A stretch of DNA of 21,085 bases, taken from assembly GCA_964574495.1 (NCBI GenBank), contig CAZNNT010000014.1:1-21085 (forward strand), written 5' to 3'. The notes under the pieces were generated by a model. The model was given only the letters and a program-made list of their open reading frames with translations, did not search any database and was not told where the DNA came from. Shown here piece by piece: positions 1 through 6,080 of the stretch. This DNA is from HO2-45-28 sp964574495. Lineage in GTDB: Bacteria > Patescibacteriota > Minisyncoccia > HO2-45-28. The first letter of the stretch is position 1, and every line of letters begins with the position of its first letter. Both the position numbers and the translations under genes were made by a program.

Positions 1-32
1 CCGACAATATCGTCGGAGCCCGTTCGGGTCTC
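1..32 (-). terminator. possible weak terminator hairpins after the 63-482 gene
   Basis: Two small inverted repeats lie just beyond the stop codon of the minus-strand gene: CCGAC/GTCGG at 1-16, and GAG-CCCG/CGGG-CTC at 16-32 with a one-base bulge. Neither has a clear U tract on the minus strand, so termination is only a guess from position. Confidence 0.2.
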
Positions 33-62
33 TCGGTTCTCTCCTCTGTTATTTTGTTTATC

Positions 63-482
63 TCAGAAGATGTAGTCCGCCTCCAGCGGGTAGTCCTCCT
101 GGGTGTTCTTGAGGTTGGTCAGCGCGGCTTCGAAGACCGCCTTGGCGGTCTCATGTTTCTCCTCGGCTTCGGCAAGGAGGGTTCTCTCTTTGGCCGCGAG
201 ATCAAAAAGTTCGTGCGCGGACTCCAACTGACTCGTGAGTTCTTTCAGGGTCCTCTCCGCCTTGTCTCGCACTCTCCGCGCTTCCGCGAGGGCGCCCTCG
301 GCCTCTCGGTGCTTCTTGATATTTTTCTCGTAGTGCGGGGATTTGATAGTTTTGCTCGAGACGCGGACATGCAGGGTGCGAGATCGCTTCTCTCCGTTTT
401 CCATGAAGTGAACCACGATCTGCGCGTGCTCCCCATCTTTCGACCTGGAAATGAGCGTCGCTCGGTACGTTTGCACTGGCAT
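63..482 (-). CDS. hypothetical coiled-coil protein (ORFan), 139 aa
   Basis: I do not recognise a family. Residues 1-45 look like a small beta-rich segment (an alternating pattern around AQIVVHFMENG and TLHVRVSSK). Residues about 51-127 are an uninterrupted Ala/Glu/Lys/Arg-rich helix with heptad-like spacing, so a coiled coil is likely. There is no signal peptide, membrane segment or cysteine. The start is well fixed: a GGGAGGAAGG Shine-Dalgarno sits about 8 bases before the ATG, and a perfect TTGACA-17-TATAAT promoter lies upstream (552-580), giving a leader of about 60 bases. The gene is visibly richer in G+C than the mraZ-side genes and points away from them, which could indicate recent acquisition. 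A structural or nucleoid-associated role is possible but not shown. Confidence 0.75.
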   Translation of the reverse strand: MPVQTYRATLISRSKDGEHAQIVVHFMENGEKRSRTLHVRVSSKTIKSPHYEKNIKKHREAEGALAEARRVRDKAERTLKELTSQLESAHELFDLAAKERTLLAEAEEKHETAKAVFEAALTNLKNTQEDYPLEADYIF

Positions 483-551
483 CTGTCCTTCCTCCCTTTC
501 GGTTTACGGACTGTTGAAGAGAACTGCTTTTGCCATCCTAATACTTCATCA

Positions 552-580
552 ATTATATCAAAGTAGATTAACCTTGTCAA
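552..580 (-). promoter_or_regulatory. consensus sigma70 promoter for the 63-482 gene
   Basis: Read on the minus strand, -35 TTGACA (580-575) and -10 TATAAT (557-552) are separated by exactly 17 bases. Both hexamers are perfect. Transcription should begin near 545. Confidence 0.85.
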
Positions 581-633
581 TAGTAGTTAAAAGGCCCTTT
601 ATGGTTTAAGCCAAGTTATCCACAATAGAGGAT

Positions 634-664
634 TTGATTGTTTTTAAGAGTAAAGTGGTATAAA
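634..664 (+). promoter_or_regulatory. possible mraZ promoter with AAGTGGT repeats
   Basis: TTGATT (634-639) and TATAAA (659-664) are separated by 19 bases, a suboptimal spacing. Two AAGTGGT copies (653-659 and 674-680) are 21 bases apart, about two helical turns. They resemble the short GTG-containing direct repeats that MraZ binds in its own promoter in other bacteria. Autoregulation is inference. Confidence 0.35.
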
Positions 665-708
665 ATTATATATAAGTGGTGAATTGTGGATAAAACTGTG
701 GATAGTGT

Positions 709-732
709 GGATAAACCCCCTGGGGTTTATCC
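709..732. repeat. perfect 11-bp inverted repeat with 2-base centre
   Basis: GGATAAACCCC (709-719) is mirrored by GGGGTTTATCC (722-732). The left arm overlaps the last perfect DnaA box. The centre is too tight for a normal RNA hairpin loop, so a dimeric-protein operator or a cruciform is as likely as a terminator. Confidence 0.6.
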
Positions 733-760
733 ATCCGCCGAAGCTTTAGCGAAGGCGGAT
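733..760. repeat. imperfect inverted repeat in the mraZ leader
   Basis: ATCCGCC (733-739) pairs with GGCGGAT (754-760) around a 14-base centre that can add a GC/GC pair over TTTA. It lies 26 bases before the mraZ start and would form a hairpin in the mRNA leader. Confidence 0.5.
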
Positions 761-785
761 CACTCCGGAATGTCACCAATAAACA

Positions 786-1220
786 ATGCTAATCGGCGAA
801 TTTCAGCACATATTGGACTCTAAAAAACGGGTGGCATTACCTGCTAAATTAAGGCGTGAACTTGGCAAAAACGCCGTAATTACGCGCGGATTGGATAAAT
901 GCCTTTTTGTTTATCCTCTTAAAGAATGGGAAAAAGTCGCCGAAAAACTTTCAAATCTTTCAGTGGGGCAAGCCGCCAACAGAAGTTTTGTTCGTTTATT
1001 TTTGGCCGGAGCGGCCTATGTTGAAACAGACCAACTTGGGCGCGTTTTAGTTCCGGACTATTTGAAAGAATACGCCGGCCTTTCGGAAAGAGTGGTAATA
1101 GCCGGCGTTTACAAGCGTTTGGAAATTTGGGACGCGACCAGATGGGATAGTTATAAGCGGGAAATAGAAAAACAGGCGGACGTTTTGGCGGAAAAACTCG
1201 GTGAGGTCGGGGCCTACTAG
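786..1220 (+). CDS. mraZ: transcriptional regulator MraZ
   Basis: MraZ is the first gene of most division/cell-wall clusters and encodes a ring-forming DNA-binding repressor of that cluster. At 144 aa the length is normal. Two SpoVT/AbrB-like swapped-hairpin repeats are visible: residues about 5-47 (HILDSKKRVALPAKLRREL) and about 77-120 (AYVETDQLGRVLVPDYLKEY), each with the D-x-x-x-R-x-x-x-P core. The ATG at 786 gives the usual MLIGEFQHILDSKKR start; no Shine-Dalgarno is seen. rsmH follows after 3 bases, so the two are co-transcribed. The upstream region holds DnaA boxes and paired GTGG repeats that may be operators. Confidence 0.95.
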   Translation: MLIGEFQHILDSKKRVALPAKLRRELGKNAVITRGLDKCLFVYPLKEWEKVAEKLSNLSVGQAANRSFVRLFLAGAAYVETDQLGRVLVPDYLKEYAGLSERVVIAGVYKRLEIWDATRWDSYKREIEKQADVLAEKLGEVGAY

Positions 1221-1223
1221 GGT

Positions 1224-2117
1224 ATGGCCCATATTCCTGTTCTTTTAAACGAAGCCATAAAATTTTTACAGCCGGAAAAAGGAAGAGCTTTTATTGACGC
1301 AACGGCCGACGGCGGGGGACACACCGAAGAAATTTTAAAAAGAATGGCTCCTCTTGCCATTCTGGTAGCCGTAGACAGAGACGCGAAAGCCATAAAAAAT
1401 TTGCAAGAAAAATTCGCGCCCGAACGCCGTCTCAAAACGGTTGCCGGAAATTTCAGAAATCTGAAAAAACTCGTCTCAAAATTTTCCAAATCCTATGACG
1501 GCATACTTTTTGACCTGGGGATGAGTTCAAACCAGCTGGAAGCGTCGGGCAGGGGGTTTTCATTTCAAAAAGACGAACCGCTTATTATGACCTTTGAATC
1601 AAGCCCTGAACCCGGCCAATTGACGGCGGCCGAGATTATAAATACTTGGCCTGAAGAAAAACTGGCCGAAATTTTTTGGAAATACGGCCAAGAACGCGAT
1701 TCAAGGCGAATAGCCCGAATGATTGTTCAGGAAAGGAAGCACTCAAGAATTTTAAGCTCCGCCCAATTGTCCGGACTGATGGGAGATTTTCGGAAAGCCA
1801 AATACTCCGGGATAAATCCCGCCACAAAAATTTTTCAGGCCTTGAGAATCGCGGTTAACGACGAATTGCCGGCTCTTGAAGAAGGTTTGTCCGAGGCCTG
1901 GGATCTTTTGATTGAGGGCGGACGAATCGCGGCCATATCTTTCCATTCTTTGGAAGACAGGATAGTGAAAAATTTTTTCAGAAACAAAAAAAATGAAGGC
2001 GTTGCCGAAATTTTGACCAAAAAGCCGATAACCCCGGACGAAAAAGAACTCGCCGGAAATCCGCGATCGCGCTCGGCCAAATTAAGGGCGATTGCCAAAA
2101 ATAATGACCACTATTAA
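1224..2117 (+). CDS. rsmH: 16S rRNA (cytosine1402-N4)-methyltransferase RsmH
   Basis: SAM-dependent methyltransferase that modifies C1402 in the decoding centre of 16S rRNA. It is 297 aa, close to the family norm. Visible family marks are HIPVLLNEAIKFL at the N-terminus, the SAM-binding DATADGGGHTEEIL (residues about 25-38), ILFDLGMSSNQLE (about 94-106), the FQALRIAVNDEL helix and the C-terminal NPRSRSAKLRAI. The ATG at 1224 is 3 bases after mraZ, and the ftsL-like gene begins inside its last codons, so translation of the three is probably coupled. No missing motif was noticed. Confidence 0.96.
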   Translation: MAHIPVLLNEAIKFLQPEKGRAFIDATADGGGHTEEILKRMAPLAILVAVDRDAKAIKNLQEKFAPERRLKTVAGNFRNLKKLVSKFSKSYDGILFDLGMSSNQLEASGRGFSFQKDEPLIMTFESSPEPGQLTAAEIINTWPEEKLAEIFWKYGQERDSRRIARMIVQERKHSRILSSAQLSGLMGDFRKAKYSGINPATKIFQALRIAVNDELPALEEGLSEAWDLLIEGGRIAAISFHSLEDRIVKNFFRNKKNEGVAEILTKKPITPDEKELAGNPRSRSAKLRAIAKNNDHY

Positions 2118-2436
2118 AAAAACAATTTCATACATTCAATATTCCGCCAAGGATAATTTTAAAGTCGGAGCTTTTTGGGTTATGATTTGGATGCTCGCGG
2201 CTTTTTTGACGCTTTATATTTATTCCGTTTATTCGGCGGTTGATTTATCTTACAAAATAGAAAACGGACTGCAGGCCCTAAGAACGGAAAACCGGACCTA
2301 TCAAGAAATAGAAGAACGTTACGCTGTCAAACTTGAGGGTTTGCGCGAAGACGGCCTGCAGACCCTGGGACTGGCAGTCCCCAAAACGCAGATTTTTCTT
2401 GACCGCTACAGCGTCGTGGCCCGCACGGGCTTATGA
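2104..2436 (+). CDS. ftsL: FtsL-like division protein, 110 aa
   Basis: Small bitopic membrane protein in the ftsL position, between rsmH and the ftsI-type PBP. It has a basic cytoplasmic N-terminus (residues 1-18), one membrane helix (about 20-42, WVMIWMLAAFLTLYIYSVYSA) and an external stretch with heptad-like spacing (LSYKIENGLQALRTENRTYQEIEERYAVKLEGL). FtsL normally pairs with FtsB through such a coiled coil to activate FtsWI. Sequence alone is too divergent for a firm family call; topology and synteny carry it. The start is ATG 2104, not the in-frame TTG 2092. It overlaps rsmH by 14 bases, and its TGA overlaps the next ATG. Confidence 0.7.
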   Translation: MTTIKKTISYIQYSAKDNFKVGAFWVMIWMLAAFLTLYIYSVYSAVDLSYKIENGLQALRTENRTYQEIEERYAVKLEGLREDGLQTLGLAVPKTQIFLDRYSVVARTGL

Positions 2437-4148
2437 AAAAATCAAAACTTGATAACAGATTACTGATTGTTTGTTTGATTTTGAGCGCGTTCGGCTTAAC
2501 TATCGTAGGCCGATTATTTTTTTTGCAGGTGGTTTCGCGCTCTTACTACGAGACCTTAGCCGAACGCCAGCACATATCTTCGCTGGACGCCGGCTTAAGG
2601 CGGGGCAATATTGAGATGCTGGATAAAAACGGGGGACTTTTCAGAGTGGCTGCGATTAAAAACGGCTATTTGCTTTACGCCGACCCGCGGAAAATAGACA
2701 ATGCCCAGATGATTTACGAGGAACTCGCCAAAATTTTGCCGGACATGGATCGGGAGGACTTCTTAAAAAAAGCCGAGAAAAAAGACGACCCCTATGAAAT
2801 TCTTAAACATAAAATGGACTACGATACGGCGCAAAAAATTCTTAGCCGCGGACTTCCGGGAATCGGCGTTTCGCCGGAAGAATGGCGTTTTTACCCCGCG
2901 CATGAATTGGCCTCGCATGTTTTGGGCTTTGTCGGCTATAAAGACGACAAAATCGTCGGCCGTTACGGCATTGAATATTCCCAGGAGGATTTGCTGAAAG
3001 GCAGCGAAAATTATTTGCAGGGGCGTCGGACTCTTGCCGGAACTTTCCTTGATTGGGGAAAGAAGATTTTGCCTGGAGTAAAATCTTCAGCCGGCGTGGT
3101 TTTAACCGTTGAACCGCAAGTCCAACTGTTTTTGGAAAAAATTATGGATCAAGCGTATGAAAAATGGAAAGCCGAATTGGCCGGCGCCGTTATTATGGAC
3201 CCGCAAACCGGCCGTATTTTAGCCATGGCCGCCCGTCCGGCTTTTGATCCCAATTTTTACAATGAAGTGAATTCTCTGAAAGTTTTCGTGAATCCGGTTA
3301 TTGAGCATATTTACGAATTGGGTTCGGTTTTTAAGCCATTGACGATGGCCGCGGCTATTGATCTGGGCAAGATTTCTCCGGAAACCACATATTTTGACGC
3401 CGGCTTTTTGGTCATTAACGGCAAACGCATTGAAAATTACGACGGCAAGGGCAGAGGCACGGTTGATATGCAGCATGTTTTAAACGAGTCGCTGAATACC
3501 GGCGCGGTTTTCGCCATGCGCCAGATAGGTCCGGCCGCTCTTAACGATTATTTCATCCGTTACGGTTTGTCCCGAAAGACGAATATTGAGCTTCCGGGCG
3601 AAGTTGAGGGCAATCTGGCGAATCTTAATTCGGGGCGCGAAATAGAATTCGCCACCGCCGCTTTCGGGCAGGGCATTGCGGTGACTCCGCTTGAATTTTT
3701 AAGAGCCGTAAGCGTTTTAGCCAACGGCGGAAAACTTGTTAAACCTTTCATTATAGACAGGATTATTTTTGACGGCGCCCCCGACGAAAAAGTTGAACCG
3801 CAAATTACCGAAGGAATCATCAAGCCCGAGACATCGGAAGAAATAACCAGAATGCTGGTCAGAGTGGTTGACGAGGCGCTGGTCGGCGGCGTTTTAAAAA
3901 ACGCGCGCTACAGCATTGCGGCCAAAACCGGCACGGCCCAGATGCCGAATAAATCCGGCCCGGGATACTCGGACAATTATCTGCACTCTTTTTTCGGTTA
4001 CGCTCCGGCTTACGACGCGAAATTCGCCATATTGATGTTTTTAGTTTCTCCCAGCGGCGCGCGATACGCATCCCAAACCCTATCCGATCCTTTTATGGAA
4101 ATGACGGAATTTTTGCTAAACTATTATAATGTGTCGCCCGACAGATAA
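2433..4148 (+). CDS. ftsI: penicillin-binding protein 2/FtsI-type transpeptidase
   Basis: Class B PBP, 571 aa, that cross-links septal peptidoglycan outside the membrane. There is one N-terminal membrane anchor (residues about 9-31), then a dimerisation/pedestal domain up to about 240 and a C-terminal transpeptidase. Catalytic motifs are complete: SxxK as SVFK (Ser298, Lys301), SxN as SLN (353-355) and KTG as KTGTA (498-502). No PASTA domains follow. The ATG overlaps the ftsL-like stop (ATGA), implying coupling. Its place after mraZ-rsmH-ftsL argues for FtsI (division) rather than PBP2 (elongation), although mreBC is also in the window. Confidence 0.93.
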   Translation: MKKSKLDNRLLIVCLILSAFGLTIVGRLFFLQVVSRSYYETLAERQHISSLDAGLRRGNIEMLDKNGGLFRVAAIKNGYLLYADPRKIDNAQMIYEELAKILPDMDREDFLKKAEKKDDPYEILKHKMDYDTAQKILSRGLPGIGVSPEEWRFYPAHELASHVLGFVGYKDDKIVGRYGIEYSQEDLLKGSENYLQGRRTLAGTFLDWGKKILPGVKSSAGVVLTVEPQVQLFLEKIMDQAYEKWKAELAGAVIMDPQTGRILAMAARPAFDPNFYNEVNSLKVFVNPVIEHIYELGSVFKPLTMAAAIDLGKISPETTYFDAGFLVINGKRIENYDGKGRGTVDMQHVLNESLNTGAVFAMRQIGPAALNDYFIRYGLSRKTNIELPGEVEGNLANLNSGREIEFATAAFGQGIAVTPLEFLRAVSVLANGGKLVKPFIIDRIIFDGAPDEKVEPQITEGIIKPETSEEITRMLVRVVDEALVGGVLKNARYSIAAKTGTAQMPNKSGPGYSDNYLHSFFGYAPAYDAKFAILMFLVSPSGARYASQTLSDPFMEMTEFLLNYYNVSPDR

Positions 4149-4163
4149 ACCAAATTTTAATTC

Positions 4164-5462
4164 ATGAAGCATATTTTCAAACGCGCAATAATTTTAAAGC
4201 TTGAACTTTTAGCGCGGCTAATCCTTAGAAAGTATAAGCCCGAAATTATCGCTATTACCGGCAGTGTCGGCAAAACCTCGGCCAAAGAGGCGATATACGC
4301 CGTTTTATCCCAAAAATTTTCAGTAAGAAAGAGCGAAAAAAGTTATAATAGCGAGTTGGGGGTACCCCTGACTTTAATAGGCGAATCAAACCCCTGGTAC
4401 TCCGCGTCCGGCTGGATGAAAATCATTTTTAAAGGGCTGGGGCTGATTTTTAAAAGCGACCGTCTTTATCCGAAAAAAATAATAATTGAATTTGGCGCTG
4501 ATAGGCCGGGCGATATCGCGAATCTGGCCGGTTATTTAAAACCCTCAATCGGAGTGGTTACGGCCATAGGCGAAATTCCGGTGCATGTCGAATTTTTTTC
4601 AGGGCCCGAAGAATTGGCGCAGGAAAAAGCGCGGCTGGTAGAATTGCTGCCGGCCAGCGGCTGGGCCGTATTAAACGGCGATGACGATGCCGTCTCGGAT
4701 ATGGCTAAAAAAACGCGAGCCAAAGTTCTGACTTTCGGCTTCGGCGAGGATGTAAATTTAAAAGCGTCGGAATATAAAATTATTTATAGAGAGGGAGCGA
4801 ATGTTCCGGAGGGTTTTATTTTTAAAATGGATTATGAAGGGTCAAGCGTGCCGGTCAGAATCTTTAACACTTTTGGAAAACACAATGTTTATAGCGCTCT
4901 TGGCGGCGCGGCTTGCGGAATTATAAACGGAATGAATTTGGTGGAAATTGCCGAAGCGCTGGGCAAATATCAAAGTCCGCCGGGACGCCTTAAACTTATT
5001 GAGGGCGAAAAGGGGACTTGGATTTTGGATGACACTTATAACGCCGCCCCCCAAGCTATGCACGCGGCCATAGACACTTTGCGGGATTTGCCCGCTAAAA
5101 GAAAAATAGCCGTTATCGGTGATATGCTGGAAATAGGAAAATTCACGATTCAATCGCATCAGAAAGTCGGAGACCGGCTTAAAGATGTTGCTGATTTCGT
5201 CATTACGGTCGGGCCCAGGGCGAAATTTGCGGCTCAAGAACTTTTAGATCACGGATTTGGCGAGAAAAATGTGATAAGCGTTTCGGATTCTGGTGAAGCC
5301 GGCAAAGAATTGGAGAGTATTATTGAGTCCGGAGACCTTATTTTGGTTAAAGGGTCTCAAGCCATAAGGATGGAGCGGGCGGTTGAAGAAATAATGGCTC
5401 ATCCCGAAAAGAAATCCGAGCTGCTTGTCAGGCAGGAGCCGGAGTGGTTAAATAAAACTTGA
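4164..5462 (+). CDS. murF: UDP-MurNAc-pentapeptide synthetase MurF, lacking domain 1
   Basis: Mur ligase that adds D-Ala-D-Ala to the UDP-MurNAc-tripeptide in the cytoplasm. The ATP P-loop ITGSVGKTS is at residues 31-39, and MurF-type motifs follow: NSELGVPLTL, FNTFGKHNVYSALGGAA, LDDTYNAAPQAMHAAI, GDMLEIG and KGSQAIRMERAVEEI. At 432 aa the protein is only slightly short, but the P-loop is about 75 residues nearer the N-terminus than in E. coli MurF. The usual first domain, which holds the UDP-MurNAc-peptide, is therefore replaced by a short basic, hydrophobic helix (1-30). The start is ATG 4164, 15 bases after ftsI, without Shine-Dalgarno. The cluster stops here; mraY and ftsW do not follow. 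Confidence 0.9.
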   Translation: MKHIFKRAIILKLELLARLILRKYKPEIIAITGSVGKTSAKEAIYAVLSQKFSVRKSEKSYNSELGVPLTLIGESNPWYSASGWMKIIFKGLGLIFKSDRLYPKKIIIEFGADRPGDIANLAGYLKPSIGVVTAIGEIPVHVEFFSGPEELAQEKARLVELLPASGWAVLNGDDDAVSDMAKKTRAKVLTFGFGEDVNLKASEYKIIYREGANVPEGFIFKMDYEGSSVPVRIFNTFGKHNVYSALGGAACGIINGMNLVEIAEALGKYQSPPGRLKLIEGEKGTWILDDTYNAAPQAMHAAIDTLRDLPAKRKIAVIGDMLEIGKFTIQSHQKVGDRLKDVADFVITVGPRAKFAAQELLDHGFGEKNVISVSDSGEAGKELESIIESGDLILVKGSQAIRMERAVEEIMAHPEKKSELLVRQEPEWLNKT

Positions 5463-5510
5463 AAGTTTAAAGGTTTAAAAGTTTCAGGGTTAAAAAGCCC
5501 CTGTCGTTCC

Positions 5511-5546
5511 CGATTTTTCCTCCGGTTTATCGGAGTAGAAAAATCG
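5511..5546. repeat. 14-bp stem-loop downstream of murF
   Basis: CGATTTTTC (5511-5519) pairs with GAAAAATCG (5538-5546), and CTCCG (5520-5524) pairs with CGGAG (5531-5535) around GTTTAT, with a 2-base bulge. A smaller hairpin, CAGGG/CCCTG (5485-5503), lies just before. It could terminate murF transcription in either direction, although a U tract after the stem is lacking. Confidence 0.6.
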
Positions 5547-5572
5547 AGGACTCTCGATTTTGCCAAAAATTG

Positions 5573-5625
5573 AAAATTTTTGTAAAATCGGAGCTAGTGG
5601 CCCAGTCCCGATTTTCTAAAATTTT
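5573..5625. repeat. long interrupted palindrome before the GIY-YIG gene
   Basis: AAAATTTT (5573-5580) and AAAATCGG (5584-5591) are mirrored by CCGATTTT (5608-5615) and AAAATTTT (5618-5625), leaving a 16-base loop. The right arm ends 5 bases before the ATG at 5631. Confidence 0.55.
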
Positions 5626-5630
5626 TTGCC

Positions 5631-5915
5631 ATGAATTATTGTGTATATGTACTTCATTCAAAAATCAGTGGAAGATACTATACCGGCTGTACATCCGAAC
5701 TAGGAAAGCGCGTGGAGGACCATAATTTAAGAAAAGTGAAAAGCACCAAAAACGGAGTGCCGTGGGCATTAAAGTATAAAGAGTTCCATTCCGATTTAAG
5801 CAGTGCACGAAAAAGAGAAAAACAGATTAAGGGTTGGAAAAGTAGACAAGCAATAGAAAGATGTTTATGGCGCGTTCGTCTAGCCCGGCCTAGGACGCAA
5901 GGTTCTCATCCTTGA
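5631..5915 (+). CDS. GIY-YIG endonuclease domain protein (UPF0213/YhbQ-like)
   Basis: Single-domain GIY-YIG nuclease, 94 aa. Motifs: VYVLHS (the GIY strand, residues about 5-10), YYTGCTSELGKRVEDHN (the YIG strand with the conserved Arg in GKR), and the YhbQ-type tail K-STKNGVPW-LKYKE-KREKQIKGWKSRQAIER. The natural domain ends near residue 77. The last 15 or so codons lie inside tRNA-Glu, and the TGA (5913-5915) falls in the anticodon arm, so the final residues are tRNA sequence read in frame. It sits between palindromes and has no Shine-Dalgarno. Family members cut branched or nicked DNA, and some GIY-YIG enzymes are homing nucleases; the role here is unknown. Confidence 0.85.
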   Translation: MNYCVYVLHSKISGRYYTGCTSELGKRVEDHNLRKVKSTKNGVPWALKYKEFHSDLSSARKREKQIKGWKSRQAIERCLWRVRLARPRTQGSHP

Positions 5916-5943
5916 AACATGGGTTCAAATCCCATACGCGCCA
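5869..5943 (+). tRNA. tRNA-Glu (anticodon CTC)
   Basis: A full cloverleaf of 75 bases can be folded by hand. The acceptor GGCGCGT (5869-5875) pairs with ACGCGCC (5936-5942), with discriminator A5943. The D stem is GTCT/GGAC, the anticodon stem CAAGG/CCTTG with loop TTCTCAT (anticodon CTC, reading GAG), and the T stem ATGGG/CCCAT with loop TTCAAAT. CCA is not encoded (ACA follows). Its first 47 bases overlap the 3' end of the GIY-YIG gene on the same strand. Confidence 0.93.
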
Positions 5944-5971
5944 CAAAAATTTTTAGAAAATCAGGGATCCT

Positions 5972-6008
5972 CGATGCGGCAACAAAATCAGAGATTTTGG
6001 CCGCATCG
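5972..6008. repeat. two-segment 16-bp hairpin between tRNA-Glu and the tRNA fragment
   Basis: CGATGCGGC (5972-5980) pairs with GCCGCATCG (6000-6008), and CAAAATC (5983-5989) pairs with GATTTTG (5993-5999). The loop is AGA and there is a 2-base bulge. There is no following T tract, so it is either a processing or barrier structure or a palindromic repeat element rather than a standard terminator. Confidence 0.65.
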
Positions 6009-6061
6009 GGAGACGTCAGGTTCTCATCCTTGAAACTCGGGTTCGAATCCCGACGGGGGCG
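6009..6061 (+). pseudogene. 5'-truncated tRNA-Glu(CTC) fragment
   Basis: A 19-base stretch (6018-6036) is identical to the anticodon region of the intact tRNA-Glu (5900-5918). It is followed by a good T arm (TCGGG-TTCGAAT-CCCGA, 6037-6053) and a 3' acceptor strand CGGGGGC (6054-6060). Similarity reaches back into the D-stem 3' strand, but no matching 5' acceptor (GCCCCCG) is present upstream, where a hairpin sits instead. The T arm and acceptor differ from the neighbouring tRNA, so the source is another tRNA-Glu or an older copy. Confidence 0.7.
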
Positions 6062-6080
6062 CGAGTAAGACGAAAAAGTA

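Larger units (their letters stand above)
616..735. promoter_or_regulatory. DnaA-box cluster in the divergent region upstream of mraZ
   Basis: Perfect boxes: TTATCCACA at 616-624, and its reverse complement TGTGGATAA at 685-693 and 706-714. A one-mismatch box (TGTGGATAG) is at 697-705 and a degenerate forward one is at 727-735. The three reverse boxes are spaced 12 and 9 bases apart. An AT-only run (661-675) lies between the first box and the group. The region is the 303-bp gap 483-785. It could bring the division cluster under DnaA control or be part of a replication origin; the window contains no dnaA or dnaN to decide. Confidence 0.7.

Noticed and set aside
54..566. 170-aa open frame on the plus strand over the 63-482 gene
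   Set aside because: It has no ribosome-binding site, and the opposite frame has a perfect promoter, a strong Shine-Dalgarno and coiled-coil periodicity; this is its antisense shadow.
6009..6061. A second functional or split tRNA-Glu
   Set aside because: No 5' acceptor strand matching CGGGGGC is nearby and the anticodon stem has a mismatch, so it is listed as a fragment.
5463..6080. CRISPR array
   Set aside because: The repeats here are inverted and irregularly spaced; no direct repeats with uniform spacers and no cas genes are present.
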